DNA of 64,000 nucleotides from Elgaria multicarinata webbii (Eukaryota > Chordata > Lepidosauria > Squamata > Anguidae). A program made the position numbers and the translations under genes. This document shows positions 1 through 13,500 of the stretch, piece after piece (positions within the stretch are counted from its first letter, which is position 1; every line of letters begins with the position of its first letter). The notes beneath the pieces were generated by a model. That model ran no database searches and was not told where the DNA came from. It saw only the letters and a list, made by a program, of their open reading frames with translations. The stretch spans positions 6,233,001 to 6,297,000 of the forward strand of contig NC_086185.1 of assembly GCF_023053635.1 (NCBI RefSeq), written 5' to 3'.

Positions 1-1457
1 CACATTGCAAACTATGGTTTGTTGGTTTAGATATTAACGGCAGGCTACGGTTTGCTCCAACAGTGGTTTTCAAACATATGACTTCAGAGCCTGGTCTGGG
101 GACTATTTTGAAGGAAACAGTCTTGTTTAATTGATACACCTGGAGATACTTTAACAAAGGGTGTGGTTGAGAACTGGTCTGTGATTTGCTGCCTACTTTA
201 TGGGCTGAACAGTACAGTTCCTGAGTCAAGAACACTCAGTCACAATGGCTGCATTGTAGAAGTTTTACTGACAGATGGCACCGCAACCAATTAATACATG
301 AGAAATGTAAAGAAAAAGGACCATGGCTCTTGTTAACAGAGCATGAGATGAAAACAAGGTGCACAAGCATACCAAAATACAGCCCTTACATTGTCAGTTA
401 CGGCATGCTGCAATCGACCCCTCCTTTGACCTTTCATTCCTTAATACACTTTTACTGAAATGCGAAATTCATCTGAGATGGCCGTTTTAACCAGCGATTG
501 TTCTCATCTATCCTTACCTTCCGCTTACATCAACTGCTTTCTCTCTGCCTTCTAGCAAATGCTGTTCTTTACCCCACCACTTTTTCCTTGTACTCTTACT
601 AAGTTCTTTGTACTTTTGCGTCTGACCACAAGATGGACACATCTGCATGCTGGTGTATCCTCCTAAGTTCCTCTTTTGTAACGCATGCCAATTTTTCTTA
701 CTGTTTAGCTAACCTAAACCCTACTACCAGTATGCTGCTAGAGGCCTTTATCCACAGGTCTTCGTAACCTATGTCCTGTGCCTTCCATCTATGCTTATGT
801 AAAAACTATGCTACCGCTCTATGATTAATATGTGTACAAGCCAGATAAGTGGTTTGTGTTCCTCCATTTGCAAACCATGATTTATTAATGATGGTGATGA
901 GTCACATATGACAACAAAACAAGGTCTACCTTTTCAAACCATAATTTGGCATTATGTCTAAAAGATCTGGTAAGTTGTTTATTGTCCTCAGATATTAAGG
1001 CAGGCAAGAGATTTCCACTTTATTATTTTAAAAAGGATGTATATCAACCCATGCTGACTGTATCTTTTTCTTAACAGTAAATACTGGCTTCAGACAAAGA
1101 TAAAACTCCAAAGCAAGTCACACAACAGAATTTCTTTTTTTAAAAAAGAACCCGATCAATTGCAACATCTCAGAAATTCTCTGAAGCAAGAGGATAAAAG
1201 TAAAATATGGAGATTGCTTTTCTTTGGGATACAGAAGCCATATTCTTTGGGTGAAACGCAATACTTCAAGCGGCTCCCAAGACGGCCAGCAGTGAGTAAA
1301 GTTACTCCACAAACAAAAACATGAAAAGTTCACTAGCTGGAACTTGGTCTTCTTTTTAACCACAACAGAAGTAACGATTCCTGAAATATGCAGACTGATA
1401 CTGAGATCTTCCCAGTTTTGTCACAAGCTATTTCTTTCAGAACTTAACATCTCTTAC

Positions 1458-2752
1458 CTAAACCACTGAATGTTGGTATGGGGCATGGATTCCAAGATGT
1501 AGTCCCATCTTGAGGCCCACTTAATACTGTTGTCCTCCTGTATGGAGAAAGGAGGACACATCTTCAAAAGCAAGGCTTGATACAAATTTGATTCTCAGGG
1601 CTGTATAAGCTTCTCAGCTTCTACTAGTGTTATCCGCACGCATCATCCAGACCTTGAGGGACACGTCTGATTTTACTTTTGCAAGCCTGAATGCAATGTT
1701 CTGCCATCCCACATCTTGCTTGATTCCCAAGGAAGACACAATGGATCAGATGGCAGCTTTTGTTTTTTAAAACCTAAGAATGGTTCCTTCCTTGGGAAGG
1801 CGCTTACCTTTCCCACATGACAACGGCACATATCCTATTACACATTAGCATGTGCGCCCATAGTTTCAATGAAGAGGCTAATGCAATCGGGCATCCTTTC
1901 CCCACCCTGCTCCCCTCCCTGTTGACTGAGGATTGTGGGAGTTTTAGTCCAGCACATCTGGAGGGCATCAGGTTGAGAACAGCTGCAATCGTGTCGGTTT
2001 CAACCAGTTACACAAAACCATCGGCCGTGACCATCCCACCCCCCACCCAGGAGCAACTAAAATGATCAAGGAGTTGGAGCAACTCTCATATGGGGAAAGG
2101 TTTAAAAAAACTGGAGATGCTTAGCTTGGAAAAAAGGCAAGCAAGGGGAGACATGATAAAGGTGCACAAAAGTATGCAGGGTGTGGGAAAAGTGGGTAGG
2201 GAGACATATTTCTCCCTCTCTCAATACTAGGGCCCAATGCTGTCGTCCCATGAGGCTGATTGGTGGGAGATTCAAGACAGAAAAAAGGAAGGATTTCTTC
2301 ACACAGCATAGAATTTGCAACTGCAAGAGGTAGTAACGGCCATCACTGCGGATGGCTTTAAAAGGGGTCTGGACAAATTCGTGGAGAAGGCCAACAATGG
2401 CTATTAGCCCTGATGGCTAGATGCCATCTCTGGTATCAGAGGCCTTATGCCTATGTACACCAGTTGCGGGGGAACATGGATGGGAGGGTGCTGTTGCACT
2501 CATGCCCTACTTGTGGGTTAATCCCAGGCAGCTGGTTGGCCACTAGGTGAACAGAATGCCAAACGAGATAGACCCTTGGTCTGATCTGAGCATTACCTAC
2601 CCAAGTTTCATTGAGACTTAAAAAACACATATGTTGACAGGCATTTAAATTGTTTTTAACGTTGTATATTTATATTTTTATTCCATATTTAACTATCTTA
2701 TAAATTGTTGAAAACCACCCTGAGAGCTTTGGCTATTGAGTAGTACAGAAAC

Positions 2753-2790
<38 letters not shown>

Positions 2791-5700
2791 TACTTACTAC
2801 AAATTTCACCGAGTAAGAATAGATCAGATCGACCTTGTTGGTAGAGTCTGCAGGAATTTCCATAGGGGGCCCTTCACAGGATAAGTTGTCTATATCTGTA
2901 TGTTTGTAACTACAAAGATAAATATATGTATCACACTTACTGAATGATGCAAAGACCACATTTAACACGTAGATCTTAGCTACATGTTAAATGTGTTTTG
3001 GTTTTCATGTCTGTTTGCTTGAAGTGCCAAGTGTTTGGCAAAGTCCGCACAAGGCCCGTGGATTAAATGCACATGGTGCCGATTTCTTCACAAACAAAAA
3101 TAAAAGACGTGGCGTCTGGGACTGTTTAGGGTCATACCTTATCAAAAGCCAGCTAGTAGTATCTTGATCCACAAAGAGGTTTTTTTTAAATAAAAAAGTT
3201 TTTCTGAATTAAGAAATCTGCCTTTTTAAAATTGCAATTAATTTATTTAACATATTTCTAAGGCGCCCTTCAGAGCATATTTCTATGCCCCCACCCCACC
3301 CCGGCAACTACTACTTGCACATATGGTTGAATAGCAACACAAAATATAGCCCAGGCCAAGCTCAATGACAAAGAAAAGGGCAGATTTTTTTAAAAAATAG
3401 TTCTAACGTATCTCCTCCTCTACTCTCTCTACAAAGTACGATCAGTATCTTTACGAGGGATTTCAGGGCCACCTAATGGGGGGAGAAAATAATACAGGGA
3501 TCACAGCTTGTAGCAACACCATCTTCCTGATTATCAAGCATCCTGACCCATTCCCCGCTGATGTCCAGACTTTGCAACATTTTGTAGAAATATCAAAGAG
3601 TGGTATTTCGTAAAAAAAAAAAAAATTGAGGAGAACATGGCTTAGCCGTTGTTGAACACAAAAAGACACCGTCTGCCTCCCGGTGAAGATAGACAGCAGA
3701 GAATGAGGTATAGAGATATGGGCAAAAAACAAGGCAGTACGTAAGATTTAACTATGCCCCCTTGTGGTGTGAATTACCAAGATGTTGCGTATAAACCGCT
3801 TAGTATGTTTGGACAGTGCGTCCATTACACAGACTCATAGTCCTCCCGTAATTATGCTTCACAGACAGTGGCTCAGTTCACACAACACTTTTCTCAATGG
3901 TGGTGCAACAACACTCCAGGCTGAATCTTTACGCTGTGCAAGAGAGAGTTCTTGCACAACCGTTGTGTTCCATGTTGTCTGGAGGTCTCTGTGGAATTTC
4001 CTGTTGAGTGGAGTGGAGTTTCCCAGTGACCACAGAGTTCCCTGGCAAGAGCGGTGAAAGGAGGGAGTGCTGCTCTAGGACAGCCATAGGGATTGGTTGG
4101 CTTGTTTCTGCAGCAATGGCTGATGGGATACCATTAGGAGGACTGAGGGAGGAGAGAGGGCGGAGGAACTCTCAATCAAACGCCACGTTGAATGTTACTC
4201 CACTCCACAAGAGGCCACACCTACACAATGGTGGCGTTGGAACATGTTGTGTGATGAGTACCCCCTACAAACTCCACCATTGAGTAGCGTTTTCCCCCTG
4301 AGTAGAGAAAAGTACTGTGTGAACTGAGCCAGAGACCGTTATAATGAATTCATTATCCAATATAATGAGGAAAATGAAAGGAAAAAAACACAGATCGAGC
4401 AATTCCGGATGGCATAAAAGCCACTTCTGGAATGTTGCTTTAATTTAGCATTTGTTTTCTAGATACAGAAAGCTACGGTGCTTTCAAGGGGGACACAGTT
4501 ACTGAACTAAATTTACAAGGGAGCCTCCTGGAGATACCTGCCGAGGCCGGTAGGAGGACAGAGAGGGAAGGAGGAGGGAAACTGATTGTGTGTGGATTGT
4601 TCCGACAACTCACACTGTGTGGCTAATCTCACAGGATGGGTTGTTGTGTTGTGTGAACTCAACCACTGTTAGCACACGTCCACAAAACAGAGTGGGTAGC
4701 CAAAACAGAGTTCAGCGCCGATGGTCTAGATTACCTTCTGGGTTCCACCCGTGCGGCCACCAGCCGAGCGCCAGGCCAGTTCTCTTCCTTCCCACTATGG
4801 TACGTGATGGTAATCTCAACGTGGTTGAAGAGGTAGAAAGTATTCCTCTTGTTGAACTCAGACTGAAAGACATTAAAGTTGCTATTAAACATCTCCAAAC
4901 CTTTCTTTTCTTTTTGCAACAGGTACTCGCTGCTGCTGCACAAACCCAGATAGACTGACCTGGTTCACACATCACAGTGGCAAATGGAGGCATGGGGAAC
5001 GCACTCCGCCTGCAAACCGGTTTCTGTAAACAACCTCTGATTGACAGAGTCAGAGGTAGCAAGCATGGCATCCAAACTTAGACCAATGAGTTGTTTAGGG
5101 GCTAAACAACCCAGCAGTTAACCCATGGTTTGTTATTGGATTAATCACTGGGTTGTTTAGCCCCTAAACAACTCGGAAAACTGGGTTTGATTGGCACAAC
5201 TTCTGACTGCACCAATCGGATGTTGTTTACAAAAAGGGGAAATGGTTTGCACACATCCTGGCAAACTGTAGGTTAATAAACCTATGAGGTTCTGCCATGA
5301 CGTGCTCCTCAGATCTATCCTTGTCAATGACTGTTCTCAAGGCATGTTCAGTCTTGAAGAGAGAAGATTGAGGGGAGACACGATAGCACTTTTAAAGGCC
5401 TTGAAAGGTTGTCACACAAAGGAGGGCCAGGATCTTGTCTCGATCTTCCCAGAGTGCAGGACACGGAACAATGGGCTCAAGTTACAGGAAGCCAGATTCC
5501 ACCTGGACATCAGGAAAAACTTCTTGACTGCTAGAGCAGTATGACAAAGGAACTAATTCCCACACTAAAGGCCTTCAAGAGGCAGCTGGACAGCCATCTG
5601 TCATGGATGCTTTAGGGTGCATTCCTGCACTGAGCAGGGGTTGGGCTTGATGGCCTTATGAAAACCCTTATTACCAACTTCAGTAAGGTGTTAAGCATTT

Positions 5701-7536
5701 ATTATGTTGTGTTGTATTATCAATCTATCTACAGATTGTAATAAATAAATAAACAGTGTGTGTTGTATTTCCGCTGTGGCTTTTACAGTATTTTGTGTGC
5801 AGACTGGTCAAGAGATACTAAGCGGTATAAAAATAAATAAAGAAAATAAAGAGAAAGAGATTGGACAAATTCATGGAAAACGAGATGTCTATCAATAGCT
5901 CTTAGCCACAATGACTACATAGCAGGATGACAAACCACTACATTTTGACGTAGGCAAACGGCGCCCCCTAAAGCATCTGGTATATTGGTACCATGCAGGA
6001 CACGTGAATAGGCTTATGTCACCTTTCTCCCCGCCCCCTACAATATGAACCCCAAATTAAACTTCTATTTTTAATGGGCATTGGCCTAGTTGGCCTTTGT
6101 GTACAGTTTTTAATGCAGGGATAGATACAATCTTGGGAGTCCATTAAAGCTCAAATTAGAGCAAAACGCACTGGAGCCGGGATGCTTTTCTGGAAGCAGA
6201 AACAAAACAAGAGAACTATCTATGGGGTTACACCCCACAAGTCAGTTCCCTAATGTATGTCTAGGATCTGTTAGTCTTACTGTGTTTAGAATGTTGACCT
6301 GAGTGGGGGGAGATTGAATATCTTGGGTGGGGTGGGTGGGGGGAGGATATATAAGGGAATGACTGAGGTGATAAGGGGGGGTGTTTTTAAAGTACTTTGG
6401 TTCAGGGGAGAATTAGAGGATCAGAGTAAAGAGGGTCGTCTTTTGAGTGTAGCGTGCAGATAGTCAGTTGGTGTATATTACACAATCCTGATAATAAAGA
6501 AAGTTCAAGAGTGAAGGTGTGAGAGAAAGGAAAGTGTGTATGAGAAGAAAGAAAGGATTGGATGAGAGGTTTTGACAAGGGCTTGAAAAGTTTTATTATG
6601 AAACGAAGTTTGTGAACATTGAAATAATTTATTTAGTTTCTTTTACTACCGCAAAAATCCCACGTGTCTCCTTGGCATTTACCATCTTCAGTGTTATACA
6701 TATAACACCCGTTCTGACATTAATTCACCAGCAGCACATATAATTCGCAGCGCATTAGTTTATTCCTGAAATTATTCCTGTTTAACCTCTTTCTCCACAT
6801 AGTTTGTAGAAAGGTGGTGTTTGTCCCTCACCTCAGGCTCATAAAGTGGTGGTGCTTAGCTTGAGCAGGGAGTGTCCGCAGACAGGCCTGTTGTAAAGAG
6901 CCTGTGTCGTGGCACTCTCCATTCCATGTTCCCTTGTGCACTTTGTCTCCAACTGAACACTCAGGCAAGACTTTTTTGTGCAGCTCTACCTTCCCCCAAG
7001 AATGCACTTGCGTTATTTCAAATGCAACACGAAAAGCAGCCCTGCATGTATGGCCCCACCACGGCCCTTCCCTCAATTATCAAGGATTAGCTTAGAGAAA
7101 CAGCAGCAGCTATAATGACCTTCCCAGGTCAAGGTAATAAAGCTAAATGACTCTGGGAACCTTTGCTGCAGAGTCATTCAATCTTTTTTTAACAAAAGAA
7201 AAAAGAATAAGAACTCATCATTTTGGAAAACAGCTTCAAGAACTGAAAGCATTTCTTTAAAACAAAACAAAACAAAACAAAGAAAGCTACTTTAGAGGAC
7301 AAATCCCTTGGCCATTTCAGAAAATCTAAAGTGCTGAGAAAAGGTCTGAAAGTGTTTTATTACACTCGCAGGGATATTTGCCTTTTCTTGGACGCAGCCT
7401 AAAAGCATTAGAAATAAAAATGCACTCTCCGACCCAGGCAAATTAACATTTTAGAGTACATTTGCTGCAATGTGTTTTCCCATGACCATCCTTGATTGAT
7501 TTCTTGGGCCTCATGCCTCTTCAATATAATTATAAT

Positions 7537-7579
<43 letters not shown>

Positions 7580-10500
7580 TCTTAATATCCAATCTAATTT
7601 GCCAGTGCACAAAAGACATTACCGGGCTCTCTCTCCCATGAGACATTCCAGTCCCAGAGGCACCAACTGACCATCCTTGCCAATACAGGCATTATGTTTA
7701 CGCCTCCTGCAAGTCCAGAACCATGAGCACCCAATTTACACACTACTTTTGTGCATGTGGTGTATATTCTGGGATAGCTAAAACAACTTCCAGGAGCAAA
7801 ATGGGTAACATTTAAACTAGCCCTAGAATCAAAACTTCTTTTTTATATATATTGCAAGTAAGTTTGTTTTTTTTCAGATTAAGGCTGGGAAAGTGAAATG
7901 TAGCTCTGTTTAGATAGGTTAGGTTGTGTGGTAGGATTCATTTTGTGCATGTTATCTTTCGTTTTGTCATTTGTACATTTGTTTTTAAGGATTTTTAGCT
8001 TTCACGTACAGCTTAGTGTTGGTTGTCTTCCAAGAGTCAAAAATGTACTCCAAGGCTGACATAGAAATAATCAACAAAGCTGTTTATTAGCTCCAGCAGC
8101 TCTCTTTGCTATCAATTCTAGCAACTGCTCATAAGGATATTAAGGAGAAAGGTTGAAATCCTACGCACATTTATCTGGGAGTAAAGCCCACTTAACTCAA
8201 TGTGAGTTGTGTCCAAGTAAACATCCTTAGAATCACCCTTTAAGAAATACACGGGCTGTGTTCATAGGTCATACTAAACCAGCCTTCCTTAACATCATGT
8301 CCTCTGGATGTTTTGAACTACAACCCCCACCCACCCCATCAGCCCCACCCAGCATGGTTAGTGGTCAGTAATGATGGATGTTTTAGTCCAACACATCTGT
8401 AGGGGGCAGGCTGTGCTAAACCATAGCTTAACTCAACATGCACAAGCAGGAACGAACCAAACTGAGCCTTGGGCTCACATGTTTTTCTCCTCCTCTTTCC
8501 ACGCAGCCTGGACAAGAAAATTTATGTTGCTTTTGATTAACCACAGCTTGCCATGTCACACAGACACAGAGCTGTAATTAACATTAACTATGTTTAGTTT
8601 AAATACGCCACCTCCAGAAACCATGGTTTGACATTGGCTTGTTCTAAACATTAACCACGGTTTGTTGATTGGGAAGACTCACTAAACACTAAAACACTTA
8701 CTGATCACTTTTAGAATTTCTGTAAACTGCCCAGAGTGTTATATGGGGGCGGTATATAAATGTAATAAATTTATATAAATGTAATAAACCGGCTATGGGG
8801 GCGGTATATAAATGTAATAAATAAATAAAATATAAACCATGGTTAAACAGAAGCAGAAGAAGTGAAAATATCCAGAGCCCTTCTCCCAGCCACATGGGAG
8901 GAGTAAAGGGGAAGATATAAAGGCTCACTGCAGCATGTTGCTTCTCATGAACACATTTTAGTGTGATTTGCAAACATGGCCGTTTTGTATTCCACCCAAA
9001 TCTCTTCTGAATGGTTTACATTCAGGGAATTGGTTCAAATATAAGGCCAAAACGTGCCATGTGGGCTAGTATAGTTTAGACTCCAAGCCATGGTTTGTGT
9101 TTCAAACATAGAAAGTCTGATTTGCATCATTTCCCTCTTGGGAAGTTGCTGCAATGCACTCTATGGGAGGCTGCCCTTGAAGACGACTCGGAAGTTGCAG
9201 CTAGTGCAAAATGCAGCAGCTAGACTGCTGGAGGGTGCATCTTACATCCACATAACACCGGTCTTAAAAGGAACTGCACTGGCTGCCTATACTCTTCCGG
9301 TCGGAATTCAAGGTGCTGGTAATGACGTTTAAAGCCCTAAACGTTTAAAGCCCTCGATACTTGAGAGAGCGCCTCTCCTTATATATGCCTGCCCGAGACC
9401 TTAGATCTGTTGGAGAAGCCCTTCCCCGCATCCCACCAATGCAACATATACGTTATGATGGGACAAGGGAGAGGGCTTTCTCTGTGGTGGCACCCCGACT
9501 GTGGAATGCCCTCCCCTTGGAGGCCCGATTGGCGCCAACATTGATTGCATTTCGACGCCAAGTAAAAACATGCCTTTTTAACAAAGCCTTTGATGGTTAA
9601 ACTCACTGGCACATTGTTTTAACTGCTTTTAAATTACCCTATTTCTTCAATTCTAAGACGCACTTTTTTCCCCCATATAAACATCTCTAAAAACGGGGTG
9701 CATCTTAGAATTGTGGGTACATTTATTATTGCTTAGAATCAAAGCTTTTTTTCTGTTGGTGGTATTGAAATTAGTGTGCGTCTTACAATCGAAGAAATAC
9801 GGTATATATATTTTAACTTGGTTCATGAGTTAATTTGTTTTTAACTGTGCATATTTATTGTTTTATACTGTATGCTTTTATCTGTACGCTGCTCTGAGAT
9901 CTTAATGATAATAGGGCAGGATATAAAATGTTTTAAATAAATAAATTGGTTCAGGTATCTTGCCAAACCATGTAAGGCCTGGTCCTGAAGTCCTATCTGA
10001 CAATATTAGAGAAATAAACTTTGGGCACTTACGTTGAAAATGCAGGCATCTTTTTCTCGGCCATCTGAATCAACGAAGCATCCAATTGGAAATCCTGGAT
10101 TACAGTATTTTTGTCCATCGTCCACATCATAACACCACGTCACTGGCATGTTATCAATAATCCTAAAGAAAGAGAGATGTTGAGAGATCATTGTAGAGTT
10201 AGGATTATTCTGGAGTTGATAGGCATATTTGCTTTTAACATACATGTCAGAAATACGTGTCAATTAGCTCACACTCTTATGAGATGGCTAAGATTTTTTT
10301 CTAATCTCTATCTTTAGTATTTAGCTAGACTGTTGTTATTCTTTCTCCAGATATCAGCGTTTTAGAGAGTGACCCTGTTTGCACAATCACCAGGGCGGCT
10401 CATTTAAGCTGCAGTGGGTGCCAAACCCCATTTGCCCAATTACCCATACCACTGCAGCTTGTCACGTTGGCTGATCCCAGGCAGTACGGCTTATTTCACA

Positions 10501-13500
10501 GGGAAACAATCCTCAAATAACCCAACAACAGGCCATGGGTTATTTGAGGATTGTCTCTCCCTTAAACAAGCCATTCTGCCCAGGTTCAGATGGCACGACA
10601 AACCACGCCTGAGTGGTAACGCGACGTGGCTTGTGTAATGATTGTGTGAAGTGGGAAAACATATCCACTTACCAATGATGCTGATAATTCAACTGCATTC
10701 CTTTCTTCAAAAACTCCAGCTTAACTTTTTCTTTTGCATCCTTTGGGTCGTAAGATTTTAAACAGACCTTCTGGCATTTTTTGTTTTTGTTAAACATAAA
10801 CTAGTATAAAAAGAGAAGGGGTTTTTTTAAAAAAAAAATCCACCATGCTGTTAAAAAGACCTTCGAGATTGCCATTAAAGAAGAATCTATTAGAACTTAA
10901 AAGCTGACATAGCTAAATACCTCTATATTCTGTGCAATTTCATTTTCTGGTCAATGCCCGTGAATTTCCCCACCACCACCACCTCTTTCTCTCTCTCCCA
11001 TCACACACTAGGGTAGTAGATTGCAGGCAGGCAATATCCTATTATACAGGACTTGTGTACCATACAAGCTCCTTATGAAATTCAGAGACTCTCTGCTTCC
11101 ATTTTTTTTAAAAAAGTGTTTCTAGTGCTTATGAACAAGTAAACAATATGGAAACAAGTAAAAAAAAAACTACATTCATCCTTTTTGTGTGTGTTTTCCT
11201 ATGTATGCACAAGAACCATCTTGCCGGTCAATCCACTCTGGTACTCTGTTCCTAGCACTGGCCAGAAAACAGCCCTTGAGAAACTTACAGATGGAACAGC
11301 ACTTGTAAAACCCAGATTTAGCAACACAAAACAAGTAATCTAAATAGAATTGAAAGGCTGTGGTGCAGTAACCTTGTAGGGTGATGAGGCTATCCTCTCT
11401 CCAAACAAGACTTGCCCAAGGTTTTCAGAAGGCCTTTTTTCTTCTTTTTCTTGACAGAAGTCAAACCTATAAAGAAAACAACAACAATAATTTGTCTCAA
11501 CTACTTTACTCTTAATATTGTAAGAGTTTTGCTTACAGTCAGTTCATAAATATGTTTAACTGATGAATTATGTTGTAGATACTTTGGAGTTCAGAGATAA
11601 TACCAAATCATGGTTGGCACTGTTTGCAGTTTTGATTCTAAACCACAGATATGTGTTCCAGATATACAAGTAAATCATGATTTTTGTACTTTCCTCTTCA
11701 TTTGCCTTCCATGCAAATCCCTTCCCAAACAGTGTCCTCCAATGGCGGGGGACATCCCAAACAATGGCTGCATGGTCAGATGCAAAGCAAAATCACAGAA
11801 TGTTTAAACTGTGGTTCCAAACCATGCTTTGTCCAATGGTATTGGTTACACATCTGAACCATCTCAAAGTCAATTCTGCTTTATATTTCTAATCAACACA
11901 TTTATTTATTTATTTATTTATTTATATTTATTAAACTTATATACCGCTCCCATAGCCAGGGCTCTCTGGGCGATTTACAGAAATTCTAAAATTGAGGTAA
12001 AAACAAGTATACAAAATTTAAAACTCTAAAACACAGAACATACACACATAAAGCATTAAAAACCGATTAAAAACTAAACATGTGGGTAATTAGGATGTGC
12101 CGCCATATGCCTGGGCAAAGAGGAAAGTCTTAACCTGGCGCCGGAAGGATAGCAGCGTTGGCGCCAGGCGAGCCTCATCAGGGAGATGATACCATAGCAT
12201 AGAACAGTGATGGGGGCCATGTTGCCCTCCAGATGTTATTGGACTACAATTCCCAGCATCCCTCAGCATTGACTATGCTGGTAAAGGCTGAAGGGATGTC
12301 TCCCCACCCCTGCCATGGAAGCTTCACAATTAGTTAGGGTCACTGAAACATTCTCATGCTACACAAACTAGACACCAATTTGCTTAAATAAATGCAATGC
12401 TGGCTAGCTGGTCTTCAGGGCATACTTACGCATCATATTCATACGGGAGAACTGATTCAACTGAATCCAATCTGTTCACAAACAGCTCGATTTGTGACTA
12501 GAAAAATGGAAAAGCTGTTTAGACACTTGGAATTGAAGATAATAACCTGCAATAGATTTTTTTTTTTTTGCTTAAAGTATGAAAGAAGAGCACTACTACA
12601 GCTTTCTGCACACTTAACTGGTTTATTGTAAATTATAGCAACAGCACAATTCTAATGTGTTAACTCAGAAGTAAGTCTCACTGAATTCAGTAGTTCTTAC
12701 TCCTTAGTAAATGTACTTAGGATTTCTTCATAAGGCTGTTATCGTAGGCTAGCTTAATTGGAAATAAATCCTATTAGAATCAATGCGTCCTACATCCAAT
12801 GAACCTGGTTAGATCAGACAATAGATATAGCTATTGTCTGGATCCAGGATTCAAGTCCAAAGTTTTACACTGTCCTCTCAAGGGACCAAGTGTTTGATTT
12901 ACTGCCTCCTCTCAAGGGTTCAGGTGCCAGAGAAAGCATGCTAATTATTCTGCACTCACTGTCACTGGCCACCGAAAGATAGTTGGAATAAAAACACCTT
13001 ACACTCATACCCTACCAATGAGATCCTGCCACATGTTTAAAAAAACCTCAAAATCAAGATACTCTAAAACAAAACAAATGATCACCAGTAGCACATCCAG
13101 TTTATAAATTCATTGAGTTTAAAATTGTAAAAAGTTATAGATTTAAACATTTTATAGATACATTTTATAGAGAGAGAAAGAGACGTTTCAGTATAAGTAC
13201 CAGCTTCAATCAAGACATTGTACCTTAGAACAGTGTTTTTAAAACAAGACCAAAAACACATTTTTGTCAATCTGCAGAGCTAAGAGATCTCCATTAAATA
13301 CTTCCTAGAAACAGGTAAGTTGTTTTACATGACAAGCACAGGATTACTCAATCTAGTTTAAATACAACCCCACAGACAACACCAAAGTATTTATAAAACC
13401 ACTACGAAATTCTTAGCCCTACGTGTGCTAAATTTACTAGCAAAATTACCACCCAACTCCAGTTACCCCATATTTTGGGAGACACAGTCTTCACTGTCAT

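Noticed and set aside
1-1440. Further TM9SF2-like exons at the left edge
   Set aside because: I looked on the minus strand for the next expected segment (first membrane helix, SIMNSLV-like) and did not find it, so the next exon is presumably outside.
6254-6718. A possible second solo LTR with a TATA-like and an AATAAA-like site
   Set aside because: The two sites are suitably spaced, but no convincing paired ends or duplications were found and no family is recognisable.
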